Below, one piece after another: positions 26,924 through 35,539 of a stretch of 64,000 bases of DNA. Each line of letters starts with the position of its first letter. Position 1 is the stretch's first letter. Made by a program: the position numbers and the translations under genes. The stretch comes from Micromonospora kangleipakensis. GTDB lineage: Bacteria; Actinomycetota; Actinomycetes; Mycobacteriales; Micromonosporaceae. The DNA lies in the NCBI RefSeq assembly GCF_004217615.1, contig NZ_SHLD01000001.1, positions 6,882,001 to 6,946,000 of the forward strand. Reading direction: 5' to 3'. The notes under the pieces were generated by a model. The model was not told the origin of the DNA and made no database searches. It worked only from the letters and a program-made list of their open reading frames with translations.

Positions 26924-27592
26924 ATGACTGCTCCCGTCATGACGGACAGCGCGCCCGACGAGACCCCGGTCACCGCCGACGGCGGCCGGGGGACGGCGCG
27001 CCGGTTCGGCACGCTGGCGTTGGCCGCCGCCGTCGTGGTCGGCCTTCTCCTCGGGTACGCGGGCGGTCTGCTCACCCCGACGGTCACCCGGCCGGGTGAC
27101 AACTCGGCCGAGGCGGGCTTCGCCCGGGACATGAGCACCCACCACGCCCAGGCGGTGCAGATGGGGCTGATGGCCTTCCAGCAGGGCGAGGACACCGAGG
27201 TGCGGCAGATCGGCGGCGACATCGCCACCGGGCAGCAGGGCGAGATCGGCACCATGCAGACCTGGCTGCGGCTGTGGAAGCTGGACCCGACCGGCGACCA
27301 GCCGGCCATGGCCTGGATGCCGGACGGGGCCGGGCTGGTGAAGGACGGGCTGATGCCCGGCATGGCCACCCCGGCGGAGATCACCAAGCTGAGCGAGGCA
27401 CGGGGGCACGAGTTCGATGTGCTCTTCCTCCAGCTGATGATCCGGCACCACCTCGGCGGGATCCACATGATCCAGGGCGTCCTCGACGAGGGGCACGACG
27501 ACGAGGTGCTGAAGGTCGCGCAGACCATGAAGAACACCCAGCAGACGGATCTCACCAACCTCCAGGCGGCGCTCAAGCGCCTGGGCGGCTGA
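26924..27592 (+). CDS. DUF305 family exported protein (ferritin-like, CopM-related)
   Basis: 222 aa. One N-terminal membrane segment (LALAAAVVVGLLLGYAGGLL) is followed by two His/Met-rich helical pairs: FARDMSTHHAQAVQMGLMA and LFLQLMIRHHLGGIHMIQGV, the DUF305 signature. Related proteins such as cyanobacterial CopM bind copper through Met and His, so a periphery copper or metal-handling role is plausible but unproven. It lies eight bases after the DUF3105 gene and is probably cotranscribed. A strong terminator follows. Confidence 0.88.
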   Translation: MTAPVMTDSAPDETPVTADGGRGTARRFGTLALAAAVVVGLLLGYAGGLLTPTVTRPGDNSAEAGFARDMSTHHAQAVQMGLMAFQQGEDTEVRQIGGDIATGQQGEIGTMQTWLRLWKLDPTGDQPAMAWMPDGAGLVKDGLMPGMATPAEITKLSEARGHEFDVLFLQLMIRHHLGGIHMIQGVLDEGHDDEVLKVAQTMKNTQQTDLTNLQAALKRLGG

Positions 27593-27612
27593 TCCGTCGT
27601 ACCGTCCCGCCC

Positions 27613-27648
27613 GGAGGGGCCCGCGTCGTCCGCGACGCGGGCCCCTCC
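27613..27648 (+). terminator. Terminator after the DUF3105-DUF305 pair
   Basis: A 16-bp perfect stem (27613-27628 with 27633-27648) with a TCCG loop, 20 bases past the DUF305 stop. Confidence 0.85.
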
Positions 27649-27697
27649 GCGTCTCCGGCGACCTCCTGTCCGTTATGCCTCTTTATAACGATTTAGG

Positions 27698-28474
27698 TTG
27701 TACAGCCGATTACGTTGCTTGGAGACTTTTCTCCCCACATATCGTGACCAGTTGCGATTCGGGCTCGTTGCGCAGGACGTGGGGGTTGCACTCAGAGACG
27801 CAGGGCGCTCGGTCACCAGTTGGTGCCGGCGCCACACCATCGGCGGTGACGGGGCGGTGGCAGCCGTCCGTCGCGGACAGCGGCAGGGCGAGTCGGGAAC
27901 GCTCAGCCGCGAACAGGAACTCGAACTGATCGACGCGCTGCGGGGCGTCCACCCCGACGAGTTCGGCCTGGACGAGGAGCTCTGGACGCGACAGAGCCTG
28001 ACCACCCTCATCCAGCGCCGGTTCGACCTGACGATGGACGCCGGCACGGTCGGGGCGTACCTGCGGGCCTGGGGGTTGGGCCCGCGGGAGCCCCGGGAGC
28101 GCGCCTGCGGACTCTGCGTCGGCGCGGTCGAGCGGTGGGTACGCGGCGAGTATCCGGCCATCACCCGGGCCGCCCAGGAGCACCTCGCCGAGGTCTACTG
28201 GATCGGCCGGGTACGGCTGCGCGGCACCATGCCGGCGGCGGACGTGATCTCCGCGGTCTCCTCCCGCGGCCGGGTGCGTTTCATGATCACCACGCCCACG
28301 GTCGACCCGCCGCTCCCCCGCGACTTCGTGCTGCGGCTCAGCGGCGCCGAGGAGCGGACGGTGCACCTGATCGTGGACGGCTCCTGGCCGAAGAACGAGT
28401 GGCCGCGCCGGCTGCCCCGCCGGATCGTCCTGCACCCGCTGCCGAGCTGCGGCCGCGCCCTGGTCGCCGCCTGA
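27698..28474 (+). CDS. IS630-like transposase-derived winged-helix protein without catalytic triad
   Basis: 258 aa. After an uncertain start (TTG 27698; later TTG 27752 or GTG 27779 possible) it has two helix-turn-helix parts like IS630-family transposases: RDAGRSVTSWCRRHTIGGDG, then the winged helix WTRQSLTTLIQRRFDLTMD. Residues about 150-258 align to the DDE domain, but the first catalytic Asp-Glu is replaced (VYWIGRVRL). The middle Asp survives (HLIVDGSW), and the chain ends at LHPLPSCGRALVAA before the third acidic residue. No terminal inverted repeats or target duplication were seen. It is either a decayed insertion sequence or a domesticated DNA-binding protein; the intact frame favours the latter. 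The first 90 bases are clearly more AT-rich than the surroundings. Confidence 0.65.
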   Translation: MYSRLRCLETFLPTYRDQLRFGLVAQDVGVALRDAGRSVTSWCRRHTIGGDGAVAAVRRGQRQGESGTLSREQELELIDALRGVHPDEFGLDEELWTRQSLTTLIQRRFDLTMDAGTVGAYLRAWGLGPREPRERACGLCVGAVERWVRGEYPAITRAAQEHLAEVYWIGRVRLRGTMPAADVISAVSSRGRVRFMITTPTVDPPLPRDFVLRLSGAEERTVHLIVDGSWPKNEWPRRLPRRIVLHPLPSCGRALVAA

Positions 28475-28664
28475 CCCGCCCGCCCGTCGGCGAGCCCGGC
28501 ATCGGCTCCGGGACGGCGGTGACGCCATGATCGGCTCCGCCGGCCCGCCGTCCGGCGGAGCCCGGGGCGGCCCCCGACCACGGCGGCAGCGACACGTCGT
28601 GGGCTGCCGGATATACCGATTGGGCGATCCCGGAGGGGGTTTGCTACTCTTCTCGGGTCGCTGA

Positions 28665-28736
28665 GCCCCCGTAGCTCAGGGGATAGAGCACCGCCCTCCG
28701 GAGGCGGGGGCGCAGGTTCGAATCCTGCCGGGGGCA
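28665..28736 (+). tRNA. tRNA-Arg, anticodon CCG
   Basis: A complete cloverleaf folds by eye: acceptor GCCCCCG with CGGGGGC plus discriminator A, D-arm GCTC/GAGC, anticodon stem CCGCC/GGCGG around loop CTCCGGA, variable GGGC, and T-arm GCAGG-TTCGAAT-CCTGC. Anticodon CCG reads CGG, an abundant codon at this GC content. The 3' CCA is not encoded (the next bases are CAAC). Confidence 0.95.
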
Positions 28737-28751
28737 CAACAAAAACGAAGA

Positions 28752-28783
28752 AGAAACGCCCCGGCGCATGCCGGGGCGTTTCT
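28752..28783 (+). terminator. Terminator after tRNA-Arg
   Basis: A 14-bp stem (28752-28765 with 28770-28783) with loop GCAT, 15 bases after the tRNA. The right arm ends in GTTTCT, giving a short T-rich tail. Between here and about 28995 nothing gene-like was seen. Confidence 0.85.
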
Positions 28784-28997
28784 CGTGTGGTGCCGCCTGC
28801 CCGGGTGCCCGGACGACGCACCCCGGCCCCCGTGGCCGCACGTCCCGGCCGAACGGGGGGACCCCCGCGACAGGCGCGACCGGGCCCGTCGGACGGGGCG
28901 TGGGATGCCGCAGTGGCTGGTGGTGGCAGCGTGACGGCATGGTGACGGAGAGCACGCCCACATTGCCGGATTGTTACATGCGCGGGCCCCCCGGCAC

Positions 28998-29027
28998 TTG
29001 CGAATGGCCTTCAGATCGGAATACGTT
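28998..29027 (+). promoter_or_regulatory. Possible promoter of the sugar ABC operon
   Basis: TTGCGA (28998-29003) and TACGTT (29022-29027) are spaced 18 bases and fit a sigma-70-type promoter. Transcription would start near 29034, about 40 bases before the small upstream ORF. Assigned by eye only. Confidence 0.4.
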
Positions 29028-29057
29028 GCGGACGGCAACAAAAACAGCGAAGGCCAT
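29004..29057 (+). promoter_or_regulatory. Nested inverted repeats in the leader of the sugar ABC operon
   Basis: ATGGCCTTC (29004-29012) pairs perfectly with GAAGGCCAT (29049-29057). Inside it GTTGC (29025-29029) pairs with GCAAC (29035-29039). If the promoter above is right, the inner repeat sits over the start site and the outer one straddles the promoter, which suits an operator for a regulator such as the neighbouring ROK protein. If transcription starts earlier, the same bases could form an RNA hairpin ahead of the ribosome site at 29064-29068. Confidence 0.55.
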
Positions 29058-29073
29058 CCCCCCGGAGGCATCC

Positions 29074-29103
29074 ATGACGTTGGCGAGGTGGTACGAGCGA
29101 TGA
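29074..29103 (+). CDS. Short upstream ORF (MTLARWYER) coupled to mmsA
   Basis: ATG 29074 is preceded by a strong GGAGG (29064-29068) and codes nine residues, MTLARWYER. Its TGA at 29101-29103 overlaps the mmsA ATG at 29100-29102. The only good ribosome site in the leader belongs to this ORF rather than to mmsA, so translation of the transporter is probably coupled to it. No matching leader-peptide family is known to me. Confidence 0.5.
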   Translation: MTLARWYER

Positions 29104-30647
29104 GCGACGTGCCCATCCTCTTGGAGATGCGTTCCATCACCAAGGAGTTCCCCGGAGTCAAGGCCCTCTCCGACGTCAACCTGGTGGTGCGCGCCGGCGA
29201 GATCCACGCCATTTGCGGCGAGAACGGCGCCGGCAAGTCCACGCTGATGAAGGTTCTCAGCGGGGTCTACCCGTACGGCACGTACGACGGCCAGATCATC
29301 TACCAGGGTGCGGAGACCCGCTTCTCCGACATCCGGGCGAGCGAGCACGCGGGCATCGTGATCATCCACCAGGAGCTCGCCCTCATCCCGCACATGTCGA
29401 TCGCCGAGAATATCTTCCTCGGCAACGAACCCCGCAAGCACGGGGCGATCGACTGGAAGGCCGCGAACCGGATGGCGCTGGACCTGATGGCCCGGGTCGG
29501 CCTGCAGGAGGACCCGGACACCCTGATCAAGGACATCGGGGTCGGCAAGCAGCAGCTGGTGGAGATCGCCAAGGCGTTCGCCAAGGACGTGAAGCTGCTC
29601 ATCCTGGACGAGCCGACCGCGGCGCTGAACGAGGCCGACTCCCGGCACCTGCTGGACCTGCTGCGCGGATTCCGGTCCCGCGGCATCACCTCGATCATGA
29701 TCTCGCACAAGCTGAACGAGATCGAGGCGATCGCCGACCAGATCACCATCCTGCGCGACGGCCGGACGGTGGAGACGCTGGACGTCAAGGCCGACGGCGC
29801 CGACGAGGACCGGATCGTGCGGGGCATGGTCGGTCGCGAGCTGAGCAGCCGGTTCCCGGACCACACCCCGAAGATCGGCGAGGTCTTCTTCGAGGTCCGC
29901 GACTGGAACGTCCGGCACCCGATCTCCGCCGAGCGGCAGGTCTGCAAGAACGAGAGCTTCGTCGTCCGCCGCGGCGAGATCGTGGGCTTCGCCGGGCTGA
30001 TGGGCGCGGGCCGCACCGAGCTGGCGATGAGCGTCTTCGGCCGCTCGTACGGGGTGTACGAGTCGGGCACGATCATCAAGGACGGCAAGGAGATCGTGCT
30101 CAAGTCGGTGGCGGACGCGATCGCCAACGGGCTCGCGTACGTCAGCGAGGACCGCAAGGCGATCGGCCTCAACCTGCTGGACGACATCAAGGCGTCCACC
30201 GTGGCCGCCAAGCTGTCCAAGATCTCGCGCCACGGCGTCCTCGACGAGGTCGCGGAGTACAAGGCGGCCGAGGCGTACCGCAAGGAGCTGCGGACCAAGG
30301 CCCCGACGGTCGACGAGAGCGTCTCGAAGCTCTCGGGCGGCAATCAGCAGAAGGTCGTGCTGGCGAAGTGGATGTTCACGGACCCCGACCTGCTGATCCT
30401 CGACGAGCCGACCCGCGGCATCGACGTGGGCGCCAAGTACGAGATCTACGGCATCATCCAGCGGCTCGCCGACCAGGGGAAGGGCGTCGTCGTCATCTCC
30501 TCGGAACTGCCTGAGCTGATCGGGCTCTGCGACCGCATCTACACCGTGTTCGAAGGCACCATCACCGGCGAGATCGCCCGGCAGGACGCGGACCCGGAAA
30601 CCCTCATGAAGCAGATGACCTCGACGAAGAAGTTGCAGACACGATGA
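29100..30647 (+). CDS. mmsA: Sugar ABC transporter ATP-binding protein (MmsA/GguA type)
   Basis: Powers uptake of monosaccharides such as xylose, glucose or galactose. 515 aa with two ABC domains. The first has Walker [14 protein letters not shown] and Walker [16 protein letters not shown]. The second has a degenerate Walker A ([13 protein letters not shown]), the signature [14 protein letters not shown] and Walker [13 protein letters not shown], which is normal for RbsA/MglA-type proteins. The ATG at 29100 overlaps the stop of the nine-codon upstream ORF. It overlaps mmsB by four bases (ATGA). Confidence 0.95.
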   Translation: MSDVPILLEMRSITKEFPGVKALSDVNLVVRAGEIHAICGENGAGKSTLMKVLSGVYPYGTYDGQIIYQGAETRFSDIRASEHAGIVIIHQELALIPHMSIAENIFLGNEPRKHGAIDWKAANRMALDLMARVGLQEDPDTLIKDIGVGKQQLVEIAKAFAKDVKLLILDEPTAALNEADSRHLLDLLRGFRSRGITSIMISHKLNEIEAIADQITILRDGRTVETLDVKADGADEDRIVRGMVGRELSSRFPDHTPKIGEVFFEVRDWNVRHPISAERQVCKNESFVVRRGEIVGFAGLMGAGRTELAMSVFGRSYGVYESGTIIKDGKEIVLKSVADAIANGLAYVSEDRKAIGLNLLDDIKASTVAAKLSKISRHGVLDEVAEYKAAEAYRKELRTKAPTVDESVSKLSGGNQQKVVLAKWMFTDPDLLILDEPTRGIDVGAKYEIYGIIQRLADQGKGVVVISSELPELIGLCDRIYTVFEGTITGEIARQDADPETLMKQMTSTKKLQTR

Positions 30648-31942
30648 GCCGACTGAAGGACCTGCAGAAGAACCTCTTCGGAGGCACCACGTCCAACGCC
30701 CGTCAGTTCGGGATGATCTTCACCCTGGTGGCGATCGTCGTCCTGTTCCAGATCCTGACCGACGGCCTGACCCTGCGATCGGACAACCTGATCGCGCTGT
30801 TCCAGCAGAACTCGTACATCCTGATCCTGGCCATCGGCATGCTGATGGTGATCGTCGCCGGGCACATCGACCTCTCGGTCGGCTCGATCGCGGCCTTCGC
30901 CGGCATCCTGGTCGCCAAGTCGATGGCGGAGTGGTCGCTGCCCTGGCCCGTCGCCATCATCTTCGGCTTGGCGATCGGCGCCGCGATCGGCGCCTGGCAG
31001 GGCTTCTGGGTGGCCTACATCGGGGTGCCGGCGTTCATCGTCACCCTGGCGGGCATGCTGCTGTTCCGCGGCGGCAACCAGTTCATCGGCAACGCGAACA
31101 CGATCCCGGTGCCCGAGGGCTTCCGGGTGATCGGCTCCGGCTTCCTGCCCGAGGTCGGGCCGAACACCGGCTACAACAATCTGACGCTGCTGCTCGGTTT
31201 GGCCGCGTGCGTCGCGGTGGTCTGGCGGGAGTTCCAGGCCCGCAAGACGCGCCGGGAGATGGACGCCGATCCCGCCCCGATGTGGATCTCGGTGCTGCGG
31301 ATGGCCGTCATGGTCGGCGTGATCGTCTTCGCCGCGCTGCGCTTCTCCAGCGGCCGCGTCGGCACCAGCTTCCCGGTCTCCGGCATCATCCTGGTGGCGC
31401 TGGTCATCGCGTACTCGTTCTACACCCGCAACACCGCCGGCGGCCGGCACATCTACGCGGTCGGCGGCAACTCCCGGGCCGCGGAGCTCTCCGGCGTGAA
31501 GCTCAAGCGGGTCAACTTCTTCGTCATGATGAACATGTCGGTGCTGGCCGCACTGGCCGGCATGATCTTCGTGGCCCGTTCGGCGGCCTCCGGGCCGCAG
31601 GACGGCAACGGCTGGGAACTGGACGCGATCGCCGCGGTCTTCATCGGTGGCGCGGCCGTCTCCGGCGGTATCGGGACCATCAGCGGCTCGATCGTCGGTG
31701 GTCTGGTCATGGCCGTGCTCAACAACGGCCTGCAACTCCTGGGCGTCGGCACCGACCGCGTCCAGATCATCAAGGGCCTGGTCCTGCTGCTGGCCGTCGC
31801 GCTCGACGTCTACAACAAGAGCCAGGGTCGCTTCTCCGTCATCGGCAGCATCACCCGCTCGTTCCGCCGTGACGCACCCGCCACACCCCCGTCATCGTCC
31901 GACGCGGACCGCGAGCCCGCCCGGACGTCGGTGCCCGGCTGA
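30644..31942 (+). CDS. mmsB: Sugar ABC transporter permease (MmsB/GguB type)
   Basis: Membrane channel of the transporter, 432 aa with about ten hydrophobic segments. [20 protein letters not shown] is the conserved entry motif of this permease family (BPD_transp_2), and [20 protein letters not shown] is the cytoplasmic loop that contacts the ATPase. The insertion with [12 protein letters not shown] between segments is typical of the Mms/Ggu subgroup and absent from RbsC. It starts inside the end of mmsA and is followed 52 bases later by the binding protein gene. Confidence 0.95.
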   Translation: MSRLKDLQKNLFGGTTSNARQFGMIFTLVAIVVLFQILTDGLTLRSDNLIALFQQNSYILILAIGMLMVIVAGHIDLSVGSIAAFAGILVAKSMAEWSLPWPVAIIFGLAIGAAIGAWQGFWVAYIGVPAFIVTLAGMLLFRGGNQFIGNANTIPVPEGFRVIGSGFLPEVGPNTGYNNLTLLLGLAACVAVVWREFQARKTRREMDADPAPMWISVLRMAVMVGVIVFAALRFSSGRVGTSFPVSGIILVALVIAYSFYTRNTAGGRHIYAVGGNSRAAELSGVKLKRVNFFVMMNMSVLAALAGMIFVARSAASGPQDGNGWELDAIAAVFIGGAAVSGGIGTISGSIVGGLVMAVLNNGLQLLGVGTDRVQIIKGLVLLLAVALDVYNKSQGRFSVIGSITRSFRRDAPATPPSSSDADREPARTSVPG

Positions 31943-31994
31943 CGGCCACCGACCACTCCCCCGTATCACCTCTCCAGAAGGGCATCACCTAGTC

Positions 31995-33101
31995 ATGCGC
32001 AATCTCATTGGCAAGTCGATGGCCATCGGCGCCATCGCGGCGCTGGCTCTGACCGCCACCGCCTGCGGCTCCGGCCGCGACGGGGACTCCGGCGGCTCGA
32101 AGGGCGAGACCAAGGGCTTCGCGGCGGACTCCCTGATCGGCGTCGCCCTGCCGTCGAAGACCTCGGAGAACTGGGTCCTCGCCGGTGACCTGTTCACCAA
32201 CGGCCTGAAGGAGGCCGGCTTCAAGAGCGACGTGCAGTACGCCGGCGCGTCGACCACGGTCGCCGACCAGCAGGCGCAGATCACCGCCATGGTGACCAAG
32301 GGCGCCAAGGTCATCGTCATCGGCGCGACCGACGCCGCGCAGCTGTCGACCCAGGTCGCCGCGGCGCACGCGGCCGGCGCGAAGGTCATCGCGTACGACC
32401 GGCTGATCACCAACACGCCGGACCTCGACTACTACGTCGCGTTCGACAACTTCAAGGTCGGCCAGCTCCAGGGCCAGGCCCTGCTGGACGGCATGAAGGC
32501 CAAGAAGCCGAACGGCCCGTACAACATCGAGCTCTTCTCCGGCTCGCCGGACGACAACAACGCCGGTGTCTTCTTCAACGGCGCGATGAGCGTGCTCAAG
32601 CCGGAGATCGACAAGGGCAACGTCGTCGTCGCCTCGAAGCAGACCGACGTCAAGCAGACCGCCATCCAGGGCTGGAAGGCCGAGGGTGCGCAGGCCCGCA
32701 TGGACCAGCTGCTGACCTCGACCTACGGCAACAAGGAGCTGGACGGCGTCCTCTCCCCGAACGACACGCTGGGCCGCGCGATCATCACCTCGATCAAGGG
32801 TGCCGGCAAGCCGATCCCGGTCGTCACCGGCCAGGACTCCGAGGTCGAGTCGGTCAAGTCGATCATGGCTGGCGAGCAGTACATGACGATCAACAAGGAC
32901 ACCCGGAACCTGGTCAAGCAGACCATCGCCATGGTGAAGGCCCTGCAGGCCGGTAACACCCCCGAGGTGAACGACACCAAGTCCTACAACAACGGCGTCA
33001 AGGTCGTGGACACGTACCTGCTCCCGCCGGTCGCCGTCACCAAGGCGAACGCGGCCGAGGCGTACGCGAACGACCCGAAGCTCGCGCCGCTCACCAAGTA
33101 A
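31995..33101 (+). CDS. chvE: Sugar-binding lipoprotein (ChvE family)
   Basis: Extracytoplasmic sugar receptor, 368 aa. The signal peptide ends in the lipobox LTATAC, so the mature protein is lipid-anchored at Cys. The body shows the ChvE pattern: VTKGAKVIVIGATDAAQL, KVIAYDRLITNTPDLDYYVAFDN and VTGQDSEVESVKSIMAGEQYM. Family members bind xylose, glucose, galactose or arabinose. The ATG at 31995 lies behind an AGAAGGG site. It ends the transporter operon; a terminator follows. Confidence 0.95.
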   Translation: MRNLIGKSMAIGAIAALALTATACGSGRDGDSGGSKGETKGFAADSLIGVALPSKTSENWVLAGDLFTNGLKEAGFKSDVQYAGASTTVADQQAQITAMVTKGAKVIVIGATDAAQLSTQVAAAHAAGAKVIAYDRLITNTPDLDYYVAFDNFKVGQLQGQALLDGMKAKKPNGPYNIELFSGSPDDNNAGVFFNGAMSVLKPEIDKGNVVVASKQTDVKQTAIQGWKAEGAQARMDQLLTSTYGNKELDGVLSPNDTLGRAIITSIKGAGKPIPVVTGQDSEVESVKSIMAGEQYMTINKDTRNLVKQTIAMVKALQAGNTPEVNDTKSYNNGVKVVDTYLLPPVAVTKANAAEAYANDPKLAPLTK

Positions 33102-33130
33102 GCACCACAGGCTAGTCAGCGACGACCGTC

Positions 33131-33160
33131 GGGTCCCGGAATCCTCCTTCCGGGACCCTT
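33131..33160 (+). terminator. Terminator after chvE
   Basis: An 11-bp perfect stem (33131-33141 with 33148-33158) and a six-base loop, ending in TT. It separates the transporter from the ROK regulator. Confidence 0.8.
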
Positions 33161-33198
33161 CGTCGTCATGGCGCCCGACCGCGGAAGGAGACCAGACC

Positions 33199-34473
33199 GT
33201 GGCGACACCCGTACGGTCCGGTCTCCCCCGGCCCGGCCGCAACCCGGCGTTCCCCGTGCCGGCGTCGCCGGGCGCCAGCCAGGAGGAGATCCGCCGGCAG
33301 AACCTCGGCGCCCTGCTCCGCCACGTCCACGTGCACGGCCCGACCTCCCGGGCCGAGCTGACCAGCCGGCTCGGCCTCAACCGCAGCACCATCGGCGCGC
33401 TCGCCGCCGACCTCGCCGCCACCGGTCTCGTCACCGAGGAGGTGCCGACCACGGCCCGCCGCGCCGGGCGTCCCTCGCTGGTGGTGAGCCCCCGCTCCGA
33501 CCGCGTCTACGCCCACGGGCTGAGCATCGAGGCGGACCGGCTGCGCGCCGCCCGCATCGGTCTCGGCGGCCGCATCCTCGACCTGCGCGAGGTCGCCCGC
33601 CCCTGCGGCGCGTCGACCCTCGACGCCGTCGGCCCGCTGGCCGACCTGGTCCGCGACATGGAACGCTCGGTCGCCGCGGACGCGGTCTTCGTGGGCGGCG
33701 CGGTCGCCGTCGCCGACACCACCCGCGACCGCGACGGACGGATCCGCATCGGCGGCGCCGACCAGACGCTCGGCACCGCGCTCGGGGCCGAACTCGCCGT
33801 CGGCCCGGGCTTCGTCGCCGCCGACATGGCCGACATCGCCGGCCTCGCCGAACACGTACGCGGCGTGGCGGCGGGCGTCGACGACCTCATCTACCTGCAC
33901 GGCGACGTCGGCGTCAGCGCCGGCATCATCATCGGCGGCCGGCTGGTCGTCGGCCACCGGGGGCACAGCGGCAAGGTCGGCCACATGGTGGTCAACCGGG
34001 ACGGCCTGCCCTGCGGGTGCGGCTCGCGCGGCTGCTGGGAGACCGAGATCGGCGAGGCGGCGCTGCTGCGGCACGCCGGCCGGGATCCGGAGGATCGCGG
34101 CGCGGTCGCCGAGATCCTGCGCGCGGCCGCCGACGCGGAGCCCACCGCCCGCGCGGCGGTCCAGCGGGTCGCCGACTGGCTCGGTTTCGGCGTGGCCAAC
34201 CTGGTCAACGTGGTCAACCCGGACACCGTCGTGTTCGGCGGCTACCTGCGCGAGGTCTACGCGGCCGGCACGGAGACGGTCCGCCGCCGCCTGGACGAGA
34301 TGGCCCTGCCCGCCTCCCGCGAGCACGTGCGGCTGCGGGCGGCGGCGCTCGGCCGGGACGCCCCCCTGATCGGCGCCGCCGAGCTGGCCTTCGACAAGCT
34401 GCTGGCGGACCCGCTCAACGCCGGCGTCGCGGGCCAGCCGGTGACCGGCCAGACCGACGACGCGCCAGCCTGA
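33199..34473 (+). CDS. ROK-family transcriptional regulator
   Basis: Sugar-responsive repressor, 424 aa. The N-terminal winged helix (NLGALLRHVHVHGPTSRAEL through LNRSTIGALAADLAATGLVT) binds DNA. The ROK sugar-kinase fold follows, with the zinc motif CGCGSRGCWETEIGEAALL near residue 275 and the nucleotide-fold VVNPDTVVFGGYL. It resembles the XylR/NagC group. The GTG at 33199 follows GAAGGAGACC. Its place directly after the ChvE-type transporter makes control of that operon the likely job, perhaps through the inverted repeats at 29004-29057 (inference). Confidence 0.92.
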   Translation: MATPVRSGLPRPGRNPAFPVPASPGASQEEIRRQNLGALLRHVHVHGPTSRAELTSRLGLNRSTIGALAADLAATGLVTEEVPTTARRAGRPSLVVSPRSDRVYAHGLSIEADRLRAARIGLGGRILDLREVARPCGASTLDAVGPLADLVRDMERSVAADAVFVGGAVAVADTTRDRDGRIRIGGADQTLGTALGAELAVGPGFVAADMADIAGLAEHVRGVAAGVDDLIYLHGDVGVSAGIIIGGRLVVGHRGHSGKVGHMVVNRDGLPCGCGSRGCWETEIGEAALLRHAGRDPEDRGAVAEILRAAADAEPTARAAVQRVADWLGFGVANLVNVVNPDTVVFGGYLREVYAAGTETVRRRLDEMALPASREHVRLRAAALGRDAPLIGAAELAFDKLLADPLNAGVAGQPVTGQTDDAPA

Positions 34474-34531
34474 CCCTCGGCCTGCGCGGGTAGGTCGCGG
34501 ACCGCTTCGATCCGCGGCGGTGGAGCGGTCC

Positions 34532-35491
34532 TCAGCCGCCCTCTCGCCGGGCCCGGGCCCGGCGCCGGCCCTCGTGCATGGCCTGCACCCGGGCCACCGG
34601 GATGGTCCGCCCCTCGGCGACCAGGTCGGCGGGGAGCCGCTGCGGCGCGGGCATCGCCGCCGCCCACGGGTCCCGCTCGGCGACCAGCGCCGGTACGGTC
34701 CGCACGGTGAAGTCCGCCGGTGTCACCGCGGGCAGGTCGTCCCAGCCCACCGGGAAGGAGACCGGCAGACCGGGCCGGATCCGCGGGCTGTACGCGGCGA
34801 CCACGGTCGCCCCGCCGGCCCGGGTCGGGTCGATGAAGACCCGGCCGCCCCGGTCCTCCCGGATGAAGGCGGTGGTGGCCAGCGCCGGGTCGAGCCGCTC
34901 GGTGTGCACCGCCAGCGCCCGGGTCGCCGCGGCCGCCTCCTCCGCGGTGGTCTCCGCGACCACCGGTACGAAGACGTGCAGGCCCTTCGCGCCGCTGGTC
35001 TTCACCGCCCCGGTCAGCCCGACCCCGGCGAGCGCCCGCCGGACCAGCTCGGCGGCCCGGACGACCGTGCCGAACGGGCCCCCCTCCGGCGGGTCGAGGT
35101 CGAGCACCAGGTGGGTGGGGCGGTCGGGGTGCGTCGCCGTGCCGAGCGTCGGGTGGTACTCGATCGCCCGCTGGTTGGCGAACCAGAGCAGGGTGCGCCG
35201 GTCGTCGCAGAGCGCGTACGACACCTGCCGGTGCGACGCCTCCGCCCAGACCGAGGTGCGGCGCACCCACTCCGGGGTGTACTTCGGCAGGTTCTTCTGC
35301 ATGAACGGGTCCTGCCCGCGCAGCAGCCGGATCACCGAGAGCGGCCGGTCCCGCAGGCCGGGCAGGATCCGGTCGCGCACCGCGTCCAGATAGTCGACCA
35401 GGTCCCGCTTGGTGACGTCCCCGCCGGCGAGCAACGGTTGGTCCAGGTTGGTCAGTGCGACCCCGTCCCGGGTCTCGTCCGCCCCGCTCAT
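34532..35491 (-). CDS. ligD: LigD-type polymerase domain protein (stand-alone)
   Basis: Archaeo-eukaryotic primase-type polymerase used in bacterial non-homologous end joining to fill or extend DNA ends. 319 aa, covering only the polymerase module: LPKYTPEWVRRTSVW, the metal-binding HLVLDLDPPEGGPFG, VKTSGAKGLHVFVPV and SPRIRPGLPVSFPVGWDDL. Ligase and phosphoesterase modules are not attached, and no Ku gene is in the window, so any partners lie elsewhere. It is convergent with the ROK gene and head-to-tail with the next minus-strand gene. Confidence 0.92.
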   Translation of the reverse strand: MSGADETRDGVALTNLDQPLLAGGDVTKRDLVDYLDAVRDRILPGLRDRPLSVIRLLRGQDPFMQKNLPKYTPEWVRRTSVWAEASHRQVSYALCDDRRTLLWFANQRAIEYHPTLGTATHPDRPTHLVLDLDPPEGGPFGTVVRAAELVRRALAGVGLTGAVKTSGAKGLHVFVPVVAETTAEEAAAATRALAVHTERLDPALATTAFIREDRGGRVFIDPTRAGGATVVAAYSPRIRPGLPVSFPVGWDDLPAVTPADFTVRTVPALVAERDPWAAAMPAPQRLPADLVAEGRTIPVARVQAMHEGRRRARARREGG

Positions 35492-35539
35492 CCGCCCACC
35501 TTGCCGCCCGTACCGGTCGGGGGCAACCCGACGCGGCGG

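Noticed and set aside
27675..27929. 84-codon ORF starting MPLYNDLGC ahead of the transposase-derived gene
   Set aside because: It overlaps that gene in another frame, has no recognisable motif and its ribosome site is weak.
28665..29000. tRNA-linked integration site of a mobile element
   Set aside because: The tRNA is intact but no second copy of its 3' end, integrase or element genes was seen in the window; the nearby transposase-derived gene is degenerate.
34499..34531. Terminator between the ROK and LigD genes
   Set aside because: Several short alternative stems of 6-8 bp overlap there; none is convincing enough to list.
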